Shown in pieces: positions 7,720-15,597 of a DNA stretch of 22,283 nucleotides. The notes below the pieces were generated by a model. That model searched no databases, was not told the DNA's origin, and saw only the letters and a list, made by a program, of their open reading frames with translations. Source of the DNA: an uncultured Planctomycetia bacterium (GTDB lineage Bacteria > Planctomycetota > UBA1135 > GCA-002686595); NCBI GenBank assembly GCA_937952135.1, contig CALFYL010000235.1, positions 1-22,283 on the forward strand, in the 5' to 3' direction. The translations under genes were made by a program, and so were the position numbers. Each line of letters opens with the position of its first letter. The stretch's first letter is position 1.

Positions 7720-9519
7720 CTACGAGATTGGCGCGAGCGGCCACAATTGCGGCACGATCGCGAGCGTCACCGCCATGGTCACGAGATCGAGCGGCACGCC
7801 GAGCTTGAGGAAGTCCGTGAAGCGATAGCCGCCCGGTCCGTAGACCATCAAGTTCGTCTGGTAGCCAAAAGGCGTCGCGAAGCCGCACGAGGCCGCGATC
7901 ATGATCACGATCAGGAACGGGTGGTAATCGAGCTTCAGCGAGGTCGCGGTCGCCATCGCGATGGGGTACATGAGCGCGGCGGTGGCGTTGTTGCTGAGCA
8001 ACTCGGTGAGCAGCATGGTCGTCGCGTAGATCGTCGCGAGCACGAGCCACGGATGTTCGCTGCCGATCGCGCCGACGGCGCCGTTGGCGATCTGCGCCGC
8101 GAGGCCGGTGCTGCGCATCGTCTCTCCGATGCCGAGCGCGGCCGCGATCGTGATCAGCACTTCCCAGTCGATCGCGCGCCGGCCCTCCGTTGCGTTGCAG
8201 CATCCGGTGAGCAGCATGCCCGCCGCCGCGAGCAAGCCCGCGTGCACCATGGAGAGCCACTCGAAGCCCGCCACGACGACCATCGCCGCGAGCAACCCGA
8301 TCGCGAGCCAGGCCTTTTCATGCCCCGGCGGCGTCGAATCCGCGATGCGCGAGACCAGGAAGAAGTCCTTCGAATTGCGCTGCTGGTCGTGGAAGCTGGG
8401 ATGCGCCTCGAGCAGCAGTTGGTCGCCGGGCTCGAGAACGATGTCGCCGATCTTCTTGTTGATGCGCTGGCCCGAGCGCGCGACCGCAACGACCGCCGCG
8501 TTGTAGACCGAGCGAAACTTGCCGTCGCGGATGGTCATGCCGACCATCGGACAGTGGTTGGACACGACCGCCTCGATCATGCAGCGCTCCGAGCGCGGCG
8601 AGTCGAGCTTGTAGACCTGGTTCGTCGCCGGCCGCAAACCGCGGATCCGCTGCAGCTCGACCACCGAGTCGACGATGCCGACGAACATCAGCCGGTCGCC
8701 CGCTTGCAGCACCTCCGTCGGCGCGACGGCTGGCATGAGCTTCGCGCCACGCTCGATTTCCGCCAGGAACACGCCGGGCAAGCCGCGCAGACCGGCCTCC
8801 TCGATGCTCTTGCCGATCAGCGGACTCTGCGGCTCGACCTCGAGTTCGATCGTGTACTCGCGCGGATCGCTCGAGGCGCTCAGGCTGGGCTTGCGATCCG
8901 GCAGCAGCCACTTGCTGGTCGTGAGAATGAAGACGACGCCGACGACCGTCGCCGGCAGTGCAACCCACGCGAGGTCGAACATGCCGAGCGCATTGCGGTC
9001 GCCGGTTTCGGCGACGAGCAGGCCGTACACGACCATGTTCGTGCTCGTGCCGATCAGCGTGCACGTGCCGCCGAGGATCGTCGCGAACGACAGCGGCATG
9101 AACAGCTTGCCGGGCGCAATACCCGTGCGCTTGCACAGGTCGGAGAGCACGGGCATGAACATCGCCACGATCGGCGTGTTGTTGAGAAACGCCGAGAGCC
9201 CCGCGCACGGGATCATCAGTCGGGCTTGCGCGCCGGCGACCGACTTCGGCCGGCCGAGCAGCGGCTTGGTGAGCAAACTCATCGCGCCGGTGCGCGAAAG
9301 GCCGATGACGACGACGTAGAGCACCGCGACGGTGACGACCGCTTCGTTGCCCAGGCCCGCGACGAGCTTGCCGGTGCTCGGGAACTTGTCCGAGAACAGG
9401 CTCGCGGTCATGAACACGCCGACGACGGCGAGCATGACCATGTCCGTCGCGTAGTTGCGCGCCAGCGCCGCGACCATCAGCGCGAGCACGGCGAGGGTGA
9501 ACCAGGATTCCCAGGTCAT
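7720..9519 (-). CDS. SLC13/DASS-family permease with two RCK_C (TrkA-C) domains
   Basis: The 599-residue inner-membrane transporter has two hydrophobic halves separated by a soluble insert. The first half has the hairpin motif LNNTPIVAMFMPVL (Asn113-Asn114) and GGTCTLIGTSTN. The second has LLSNNATAALMYPIAMA (Ser509-Asn510-Asn511) and FGYQTNLMVYGPGGY. These are the paired SNT-like substrate and sodium sites of the divalent-anion:Na+ symporter fold. Between them, at about 225-400, lie two RCK_C domains (PLIGKSIEEAGLRG...GDRLMFVG and MVGMTIRDGKF...GDQLLLEA), which gate or sense ligand in related 'SLC13 family permease' proteins. Substrates in this subgroup include sulfate and dicarboxylates; which one applies here cannot be read from sequence. 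Confidence 0.9.
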   Translation of the reverse strand: MTWESWFTLAVLALMVAALARNYATDMVMLAVVGVFMTASLFSDKFPSTGKLVAGLGNEAVVTVAVLYVVVIGLSRTGAMSLLTKPLLGRPKSVAGAQARLMIPCAGLSAFLNNTPIVAMFMPVLSDLCKRTGIAPGKLFMPLSFATILGGTCTLIGTSTNMVVYGLLVAETGDRNALGMFDLAWVALPATVVGVVFILTTSKWLLPDRKPSLSASSDPREYTIELEVEPQSPLIGKSIEEAGLRGLPGVFLAEIERGAKLMPAVAPTEVLQAGDRLMFVGIVDSVVELQRIRGLRPATNQVYKLDSPRSERCMIEAVVSNHCPMVGMTIRDGKFRSVYNAAVVAVARSGQRINKKIGDIVLEPGDQLLLEAHPSFHDQQRNSKDFFLVSRIADSTPPGHEKAWLAIGLLAAMVVVAGFEWLSMVHAGLLAAAGMLLTGCCNATEGRRAIDWEVLITIAAALGIGETMRSTGLAAQIANGAVGAIGSEHPWLVLATIYATTMLLTELLSNNATAALMYPIAMATATSLKLDYHPFLIVIMIAASCGFATPFGYQTNLMVYGPGGYRFTDFLKLGVPLDLVTMAVTLAIVPQLWPLAPIS

Positions 9520-9658
9520 CGGAGGGGCGGGAATCTATCGGCTGAACGGCTCGGAAGCTTCTTCCGCCGGAGTGCTTCTCGGGCGCCGGAGTCCCTTTCG
9601 CGGTTCCGCGGGGCGAGTTTTCGCGCGCTCGAGCTCGAGCGAACGCCGGCGGCTGGAC
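9520..9658. other. Intergenic region with a short perfect hairpin
   Basis: These 139 nt lie between two minus-strand genes. The only structure I see is CGGAAG-CTT-CTTCCG at 9552-9566, a 6-bp stem with a 3-nt loop and no following T-run. It could weakly terminate the upstream (higher-coordinate) gene before the permease, or be chance. Confidence 0.3.
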
Positions 9659-10618
9659 TCACTCCGGCGGCGTGCGGAGCGCGATTTCCTCGTAGCCGAG
9701 CTCGTACCAGGCGCGCAGATCCTCGTTCAGGACTTCCCGGGACTCGTCGATCGCCCCATCGCAGTTCTCATCGATCAACACGAACCGCGACGCGTATTCG
9801 CGGCCCGTGCACATCTCGACCGCGGGATCGAGGAAGTACAGACAGCCGAGAGTGCGGTGTGTCGCGCCGCGGAGCGAGGGACGGTCGGCGCTGTCGACGG
9901 GGCGGACGAGCGCGCCCGAGGCGGAATCCGGGGGGACAAAGCTCGGCGCGAGCAACGCCGTCGGAGCGCCGTAGTCGAGCTTGTAGAACGCGCCCGAGTC
10001 GTGGAATTGCACCAGCAGCGAGTCCTTGACGCCGCGGCGCTTCACGATGCGACGGACGTACGCGCGGCCCGGCGTGTCGCGCTCTTCGAAGACGCGCCGG
10101 CGTTCGAGCACGCGGCCGACGTGGAGCTCTCGCTCGCCCGACGGCGCCGAGTCGCCGGTCGCCTGGCGCACCCAGGCGCGTTCGAGCGTCCAGATTTCCA
10201 CCAGCGTGGTGATCGAGCTCTCGCTCTTGACGTAACCGGCGACGGCGATCGCGTCGGGCCCGAGCGGAGTGGCGGCGCTGACCGCGAAGTCGGAGTGGGC
10301 GACCAGGCTCTCGCTCAACGCGTCCCAGCCGTACCCGGTGTCGAAGACCGCGCCATACTCGATCTGCACGCGCTTCCAGCCGACTTCGACGTGTCCGAGG
10401 ATCGCCGGAGATCCCGGCACCTCGAGCATGTCGCCGCTTCGAAAGCGGCGTTCCTCGGGCGGCAAATGGAGCCGCGAGCCGATCGCCGACGCGCTCGCCG
10501 CGAACGCGAGCAGGCACGCGAGCCCTCGAAGTGCGAGTCTGCCGTGCGCGGGCTGGCGGTTCGCGAATCGGCGCGGCGGGGGGGCGGACGGCACGGCCCG
10601 CAGGTAGCGGGGCCACAA
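9659..10618 (-). CDS. Exported protein of unknown function with a C-terminal EF-hand-like loop
   Basis: The 319-residue protein has an Arg-rich N-terminus followed by a hydrophobic stretch (LRGLACLLAFAASASA), a probable signal peptide. No family is recognised. Near the C-terminus, VLIDENCDGAIDESREVLN fits a single calcium-binding loop (D-x-N-x-D-G-x-I-D). Mid-protein text is beta-rich and reminiscent of a repeat or propeller fold (DAIAVAGYVKSESSITTLVE). The longest frame starts at TTG 10618; a GTG at 10594 is an equally good choice and gives a more ordinary signal peptide. It sits 42 nt after the outer-membrane protein gene on the same strand, so the two may be co-transcribed. Confidence 0.65.
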   Translation of the reverse strand: MWPRYLRAVPSAPPPRRFANRQPAHGRLALRGLACLLAFAASASAIGSRLHLPPEERRFRSGDMLEVPGSPAILGHVEVGWKRVQIEYGAVFDTGYGWDALSESLVAHSDFAVSAATPLGPDAIAVAGYVKSESSITTLVEIWTLERAWVRQATGDSAPSGERELHVGRVLERRRVFEERDTPGRAYVRRIVKRRGVKDSLLVQFHDSGAFYKLDYGAPTALLAPSFVPPDSASGALVRPVDSADRPSLRGATHRTLGCLYFLDPAVEMCTGREYASRFVLIDENCDGAIDESREVLNEDLRAWYELGYEEIALRTPPE

Positions 10619-10660
10619 CCGCTCGTCACACCCCGCTCGATCGCCGCCGCGCGAACCGGC

Positions 10661-11890
10661 TCAGAAGAAGATCGTAAGCTGCGAATAGATCACTTCGCGG
10701 TCGTCGTCGTCGCGGCCGTACCCGAGCCACGCGAAGGCGCCGTCGCGCAGCTTGATGCCCAGCATCGCGTTGCCTTCGTGGGTCACGCCGCCGAAGCCGG
10801 TGGGGTCGAGCGCGAGGTAGGCGAGGTCGAGCGTGAACTTCTCAGCGGGCTGGAACGTCAGGCCGACCTGACTCGTCTCCAGATCGCTGCGCCACGCGCC
10901 GGTGTACTGGTGCAGCAAGCCCGCGGTGTTGAAGTCGCCCGGGTTGATGTGCATCGCACCCTCGGAGTCGGTGCGCGTGAGGCGCAGTCGATCGACGAAG
11001 CCGCCGGTGAGGCCGTGAACGTCGGTGAGCAGATTCACGCGGTAGGCCACGCGCGTCTCGTCCGTCGTTTCGACGTCGCGCTGCGCGACTTCGCCGTTCC
11101 ACTGGAACAGTTGGCCGCGCTCGCTCTCGCCGAATCCGCCGTAGGCCGCGACGCCGTACCACTCGTCTTCGTTCTGCACGTCGCCTTCGCCGGTCCCGAA
11201 AAGCGCCCAGGGCTCGATCGCGGCGATGACTTCGTTGCCCAGATCGATGCGGCCGGAGCCGCCGACATAACGCGCGCCGTTCGCGGCCGCGGTGAGCGTG
11301 CCGTTGTTGTCGAATCCGAACAGCTCGACCGAGTGGTCGCCGAAGGTCTTCGACAGCCACACGCCCGTGCCCGCCGCCGGGTACTGAAGGAAGTCGCACG
11401 AGCCGTACACCAAGCCCGACGCGATCGAGAAGTAGCTGCGGCCGATGCGCAGCGTCTCGCCGGCGCCGAACAGGTCCTCGGTGAGGAGATAGGCTTGGGC
11501 GATGCCGTTGAAGTCGTTGTCGAGCACCGCGTCGGAGTAGTTGTCCGAGCCGGGCCACAACTCCGAGAAGTTGAACTGCACGAAGGCGCTGATGTTCTCG
11601 TCGACCTTGTAGTCGAGGTTGACGCGCGCGCGCGTCGAGACCTGGTCGCCGCGGGCGTAGGGCGCGTCGATCGGAGAATCCGCGTTGCGCGTGCGGAAAC
11701 GGACGTCGCCGGTGATCGAGAGCTTGTCCGAGCGCAGGATCAAGTTCTCGCTGATGTTGCCGGCCTCGGTGAGCGGCGGGGCGAAGCTGAAGCACTGCGG
11801 AGTGCCGCTCTGGTAGTTGCACTGCGCTGCGGCCGGCGCCGCGAGCAGAAGGGACGCAACGACGGGGGGGCTGAGACGTTGGACGTTCAT
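10661..11890 (-). CDS. Outer-membrane beta-barrel protein, porin/alginate-export-like
   Basis: The 409-residue protein has a signal peptide (VVASLLLAAPAAAQ) and then alternating amphipathic beta-strand patterns through to a C-terminal aromatic strand (VIYSQLTIFF), as expected for a barrel inserted by the BAM machinery. Strand-like stretches include KLSITGDVRFRTRNADSPID, ENISAFVQFNFSELWPGSDN and TLDLAYLALDPTGFGG. RFRTR and YFSIASGLVYG resemble alginate-export/AlgE-type barrels, where they line the pore. It would pass a polar or anionic solute across the outer membrane; the cargo is unknown. A 348-nt leader region precedes it. Confidence 0.8.
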   Translation of the reverse strand: MNVQRLSPPVVASLLLAAPAAAQCNYQSGTPQCFSFAPPLTEAGNISENLILRSDKLSITGDVRFRTRNADSPIDAPYARGDQVSTRARVNLDYKVDENISAFVQFNFSELWPGSDNYSDAVLDNDFNGIAQAYLLTEDLFGAGETLRIGRSYFSIASGLVYGSCDFLQYPAAGTGVWLSKTFGDHSVELFGFDNNGTLTAAANGARYVGGSGRIDLGNEVIAAIEPWALFGTGEGDVQNEDEWYGVAAYGGFGESERGQLFQWNGEVAQRDVETTDETRVAYRVNLLTDVHGLTGGFVDRLRLTRTDSEGAMHINPGDFNTAGLLHQYTGAWRSDLETSQVGLTFQPAEKFTLDLAYLALDPTGFGGVTHEGNAMLGIKLRDGAFAWLGYGRDDDDREVIYSQLTIFF

Positions 11891-12238
11891 GGGACGGTGG
11901 GTCGGGTTGGTGGGAACCGGACCCAGCCGTTGCCGGCGCTGGAATCACCGCGCGCGCCGTTGGTCGATCAGCTCAAGAGCTTTGAGGAATCGATGGAAGA
12001 AGCGACCGCTCTTCCGGCGACGCATGGGAAACCCCATGGGTCCGCGGAGAGCGCCCTCACGTGGGGCAACGAAGGTCGCATCGACGAATCAAGCCGGGTC
12101 AGTATCCGGCGCGGGCCTCGGTTCGCAAGGTGCACGAGCGGAGCTTTGTGGAAGGTGCGCGAGGTCTCAGCGCTTGCAGCAGCTTTCACCCGCGTCTCCG
12201 ATGAGCGGTCGGTGCTCTGACCACTGCAAGTTCGCGCG
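11891..12238. other. 348-nt intergenic region upstream of the outer-membrane protein gene
   Basis: No supported gene lies here on either strand. A perfect 6-bp hairpin, CATGGG-AAAC-CCCATG, occupies 12023-12038. It is the only clear structure and lacks a T-run on either strand. It may mark the end of the FGE-domain transcript or part of the long leader of the beta-barrel gene. I see no clear promoter. Confidence 0.35.
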
Positions 12239-13138
12239 CTATTCATCCCACGGCGTCGCGGCGAACACAGGACGCGCGCCGTGGTACGGGCTGTCGAAGC
12301 TGCGCGAGCGGCCGGTGTCGCGAATCGTCGTGCGCGCGAAGGCCGCGTTGTTGATGAACCCGCCGCCGCTCGCGACGCGGGTGAGCGCGTCCGACGCGAT
12401 TCGCAGCCCGCTTCCCGGCTGAACCGCGGCGGAATACGGGCCCGGCTCGTCGACGCACCACTCCCAAACGTTCCCGAGCACGTCGTGCAAACCGAAGCCG
12501 TTCGGCGCAAAGCTGCCGACGGGCGCGTGGCGCACGAAGCCATCGGTGAGCCACTCCATTCCCGCCGCTTGCGGCCAGCCGAGCCGCGCCGCGACGACGG
12601 TTGCATCCGCGAGGTTCACTGACCCGCTCAGGCCGCGCGCGGACTCGTGCCCGAGATAGCCCCCCTCGGTTCCGCCGCGCGCGGCGTACTCCCACTGCGC
12701 CTCCGTCGGCAGCGCGAGGCCGAACCGCGCGAGCAACTCCACGCAGGCGTTCCAACTCACGCCCACGACCGGATGCCGATCGGGCTCGCCGCCTTCGATC
12801 TCGTCCGGCGCGGCGCTCGGGCGGCCGCCGCCGAGGCGCGACCACTGACCTTGCGTGAGCTCGTGCTTCGCGATCCAGAAGCTCCGCAGCCGCACCGCGT
12901 GCACGGGACTCTCTTCCGGGCGCGCGAGCGGGTCGTAGCCGGGCGCGTCCGCCGCGCTCGCTTGGGCGCCCATTCGAAACTCGCCGCCCGGCAGGAGCAC
13001 GAACACGATCGCGCTCGCCTCGTCGAGCTTCAGCGCTCCGCTCGCGGGATCGCGCGCGGGCACGGCGCCGCTGCGCGCGAACGCGAATTCCTCGAGCCGC
13101 GACTGCGGATCCGCGCCGAGCGGAACGAGACCGAGCAT
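12239..13138 (-). CDS. FGE/SUMF1-domain protein without catalytic cysteines
   Basis: The 299-residue product is essentially one formylglycine-generating-enzyme-like domain. The landmarks are FVLLPGGEFRMGAQ, PEESPVHAVRLRSFWIAKHE, LTQGQWSRL, HPVVGVSWNACVEL, LPTEAQWEYAARGGTEGGY, GNVWEWCVDEPG and a C-terminal VASGGGFINNAAFARTTIRD. In real FGE the last segment carries the cysteine pair that activates oxygen; here it has none, so sulfatase-activating activity is not expected. In planctomycetes this N-terminal lead-in (GLVPLGADPQSRLEEFAF) commonly follows a protein kinase domain in a larger protein. No such domain is found here. The ATG is the only ordinary start, yet coding-like sequence continues upstream in frame (see 13139-13315). 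Confidence 0.8.
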   Translation of the reverse strand: MLGLVPLGADPQSRLEEFAFARSGAVPARDPASGALKLDEASAIVFVLLPGGEFRMGAQASAADAPGYDPLARPEESPVHAVRLRSFWIAKHELTQGQWSRLGGGRPSAAPDEIEGGEPDRHPVVGVSWNACVELLARFGLALPTEAQWEYAARGGTEGGYLGHESARGLSGSVNLADATVVAARLGWPQAAGMEWLTDGFVRHAPVGSFAPNGFGLHDVLGNVWEWCVDEPGPYSAAVQPGSGLRIASDALTRVASGGGFINNAAFARTTIRDTGRSRSFDSPYHGARPVFAATPWDE

Positions 13139-13315
13139 GCGCTCGAGGCGCGCGCCGCGGTACGGGCCCGCATCGCTCGCGACAGCAGCCTCCGCGCGCG
13201 CCCATGCACTCGCGGGCTCGAGCAGCGTGAGCCGCCCGAACGAACACGCGACGCAGCAGCTCTACGCTCGCGCGCAGATCAAGCTCGCGGCGAAGTTCCG
13301 CCAGCGGATCGGGCG
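13139..13315 (-). other. Coding-like 5' extension of the FGE gene, possibly a frameshifted remnant
   Basis: Upstream of the FGE start the frame stays open for 41 codons to a TAG at 13262-13264 but contains no ATG, GTG or TTG. It reads ASAWARAEAAVASDAGPYRG just before the start, which looks like a normal continuation of the domain. From the fucosidase stop, another frame reads LAELRRELDLRASVELLRR, which also looks coding. The two would join by one frameshift at about 13200-13260. This may be the decayed junction of a once longer protein. Confidence 0.4.
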
Positions 13316-14743
13316 TTAACGCGGCGCGTCGTAGGCCTCGAAGAACGCGAGCGTCGGGCAGGCGCGCGCGTCTTCGATGCGAAGAACGAGCAAGGTCACT
13401 TCGCGCGCCGCGAACTCGACGATGCGTTTGCGGCCGACGGTCGTACCGCGCGCGAGCTCGACTTCGCCGCCCCTCGTGCGCGCGGCGAGCGTGAAGCGCT
13501 TCACGCGCTGGCCGAGCTCGATCGCCTCGCCGAGCACGACGCGGTCGACGCGCGTGGGCGAATCGAACGCGAGCGTGAGCGTCGCCTGCGTGACGCCGTC
13601 GTCGGCGGCCCAATAGCTCCGCGCGTCGCCGTCGATCAGGTTTGCGGCCGAAAAACGCTCGTTCTCGCCGCGCACGCAGCTCGCCGAGGCCTTCGAGCGC
13701 CGCGCCAGGTCGTCGCGGTAGATCGCGTCGAGCGCGTTGCGCAGCTCGATCAGTCGCGCCGCGTCGTTCTCGTGCACGATTCCGCGCCGGTCGACCGGCA
13801 GGTTGAGCAGCAGGTTCGCGTTGCGGCCCACGGACGCGCTCCACAGCCCGAGCAAATGCTCGAGCGACTTCACTTCGCCGTCCTGCGCTGCGTGGTAGTA
13901 CCAGCCGGGCCGAATCGACACGTCGCACTCGCCGCCGATCCAGTGCGTGCCGTTCTCGAGCCCTTGGTTGAGCACGTCCTGCGGCGGCGCGCCCACGCCC
14001 GGCTCGAAACCCTCGGGCGAAATCATCGACCAGCACGTCTCGCCCGCGACGCCGCGTTCGTTGCCGATCCATCGCACGTCCGGGCCGACGTCGCTGAAGA
14101 TCACGGCGTTCGGCTGCAGCCGCCGCACCGTGGCGACGAAGCGCGGCCAGTCGTACACCTGCCGCTTGCCGTTCGGACCTTCGCCGCACGCGCCGTCGAA
14201 CCACACTTCGAACACCTCGCCGTAGTTCGAGAGCACTTCCTCGAGCTGCGCGACGAAGGCGTCGTTGTAGCGCGGCGAATCGCCGTAGTGCGGGTGGTTG
14301 CGGTCCCAGGGCGACAGGTACACGCCGAACTTCAAGCCCGCTTCGCGGCACGCATCGCTCAACTCGCGCAGCACGTCTCCACGGCCTCCGCGCCACGCGC
14401 TCGACTCGACGTCGTGCGTCGTGAACTTCGACGGCCACAGGCAGAACCCGTCGTGGTGCTTCGCCGTGAGGATGATGCCCTTCATGCCCGCGCTCTTGGC
14501 GACGCGCGCCCATTGCCGGCAGTCGAGCGCGCTCGGCGCGAACGTGTCGGGGGCCTCGACACCCTCGCCCCACTCGAGGTCGGTGAAGGTGTTCATGCTG
14601 AAGTGCACGAAGGCGTAGTACTCGAGCTCGCTCCACGCGAGTTGCCGCGGCGAGGGAGTGGGCGCCAGGGGCAGCGGCGGCGCCGCGGTCGACACGCAGC
14701 TCGCGAGGACGAGCGCAAGGGCGGCAACGGCGAGGGTTCTCAT
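13316..14743 (-). CDS. GH29 alpha-L-fucosidase, lipoprotein
   Basis: The 475-residue enzyme hydrolyses alpha-L-fucosyl linkages. It starts at ATG 14743 with a lipoprotein signal (MRTLAVAALALVLASC; lipid-modified Cys16); an upstream in-frame extension is antisense to the MBL gene and is discarded. GH29 hallmarks follow in order: YYAFVHFSMNTFTDLEWGEG, GIILTAKHHDGFCLWPS, GLKFGVYLSPWDRN, EVFEVWFDGACG with nucleophile Asp183, and NLLLNLPVDRRGIVHENDA. After about residue 345 comes a beta-rich module (SYWAADDGVTQATLTLAFDS) like an F5/8-type (discoidin) carbohydrate-binding domain. It is anchored by the lipid at the periplasmic side or cell surface. The FGE-domain gene follows 177 nt downstream. Confidence 0.93.
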   Translation of the reverse strand: MRTLAVAALALVLASCVSTAAPPLPLAPTPSPRQLAWSELEYYAFVHFSMNTFTDLEWGEGVEAPDTFAPSALDCRQWARVAKSAGMKGIILTAKHHDGFCLWPSKFTTHDVESSAWRGGRGDVLRELSDACREAGLKFGVYLSPWDRNHPHYGDSPRYNDAFVAQLEEVLSNYGEVFEVWFDGACGEGPNGKRQVYDWPRFVATVRRLQPNAVIFSDVGPDVRWIGNERGVAGETCWSMISPEGFEPGVGAPPQDVLNQGLENGTHWIGGECDVSIRPGWYYHAAQDGEVKSLEHLLGLWSASVGRNANLLLNLPVDRRGIVHENDAARLIELRNALDAIYRDDLARRSKASASCVRGENERFSAANLIDGDARSYWAADDGVTQATLTLAFDSPTRVDRVVLGEAIELGQRVKRFTLAARTRGGEVELARGTTVGRKRIVEFAAREVTLLVLRIEDARACPTLAFFEAYDAPR

Positions 14744-14799
14744 CGGAACAGTGTCTCTCAGCGCGAAAGCGCGCGCTCGCGGTGTTCTGGCGCCGAGTC

Positions 14800-15525
14800 T
14801 CAGCGCTGCGCGGCTGCGAACCACGCGTCGTACTGCGCTGCGAGTTCGTTCAATGCCCGCGCGCCGTCGCCCTCGAACGACGCGCCGTGCATCAGCGCGA
14901 GGGTTTTCGGCTTCAACTCCGCGAGCTTGCGGAGTTCCGCGCCCGTTCGCGCCGTGAGCGAGCTCGCGTGGAACAACTCCTCCGCTGCCCGCGCAGGCGC
15001 AACGATGTCGCCGCGCGTGAGCGGCTCGACGGCGCCCGTGTGCGTGAACAAGTCGCCGCACAGCAGCGTGCCGGTGGTCTCCTCGAACAGCAGGCGCGCT
15101 TCCCAGTTGTGCGGGACGTGCGGCGTGTCGAGGTGGCGCACGCGTTTGCCGCCGAGCTCGATGCGCTCGTCGTGGTTCCACACACGCGGCGGCCGATCCG
15201 CGAGGTCATTCAGCGAGACCATCACGCCGATCGCTCCGTGCGCGACCTCGGCGCGCGGCGCCGCCGCGAGCCACAGGTTCATGGCGCCGCACTCGTCGCT
15301 CTCGACGTGGCCGAAGGTGATCCAGCGCAGCTTTTCGAGCGGCATCAAGCGCGCCACCGCCGCGCTCACGGCGGGAAACATCGCCCGCGGCCCGGTGTGG
15401 AACAGGAGCGGCTCGTCGGCGCCGACGAGGAACTGGTTGAACGTGAACCCGTCCGGCGCCGCCTCGCGTACGAAGGTGGAGATGCGGTAGATGCCGTCGG
15501 CGATCTCGTCGGTGCGTGTGGTCAT
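14800..15525 (-). CDS. MBL-fold hydrolase/oxidoreductase with diiron HxExD motif
   Basis: The 241-residue protein has a metallo-beta-lactamase fold. The first metal motif is FGHVESDECGAMN, that is His73-x-Glu75-x-Asp77. This is the H-x-E-x-D form of flavodiiron (ROO/FprA) and ODP-type domains, not the zinc form H-x-H-x-D-H. Further ligands fit: His136 or His139 (LDTPHVPHN), Asp158 (LLCGDLF) and His213 (LMHGASF). No flavodoxin domain follows, so it is a stand-alone ODP-like domain; some of these bind iron and act on oxygen or sense it. ATG 15525 (MTTRTDEIADG) is chosen; an ATG at 15579 would add 18 residues. It lies 72 nt downstream of the lipoprotein gene on the same strand. Confidence 0.8.
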   Translation of the reverse strand: MTTRTDEIADGIYRISTFVREAAPDGFTFNQFLVGADEPLLFHTGPRAMFPAVSAAVARLMPLEKLRWITFGHVESDECGAMNLWLAAAPRAEVAHGAIGVMVSLNDLADRPPRVWNHDERIELGGKRVRHLDTPHVPHNWEARLLFEETTGTLLCGDLFTHTGAVEPLTRGDIVAPARAAEELFHASSLTARTGAELRKLAELKPKTLALMHGASFEGDGARALNELAAQYDAWFAAAQR

Positions 15526-15597
15526 GGGGGGGGCGTCCTCGGCGGAATTCGCTGGAGCGTACCCGCAAGCTGGCATCATGAGCGACGCCTTCGCGGG

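Noticed and set aside
7747..10029. 760-codon open frame opposite the permease and the next gene
   Set aside because: It is antisense to a clear SLC13 permease, crosses two genes and has a composition of Arg, Ala, Asp and His typical of GC-rich shadows.
9455..12220. 921-codon open frame on the plus strand
   Set aside because: It runs antisense to the unknown exported protein and the outer-membrane barrel gene, both of which have signal peptides and coherent folds; no motif is seen in the long frame.
14744..15181. N-terminal extension of the fucosidase frame
   Set aside because: The extra 146 codons are low-complexity Arg/Ala text overlapping the MBL gene; the lipoprotein signal at 14743 marks the real start.
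12647..15490. 947-codon open frame on the plus strand
   Set aside because: Antisense to the FGE, fucosidase and MBL genes, whose catalytic motifs are unmistakable.
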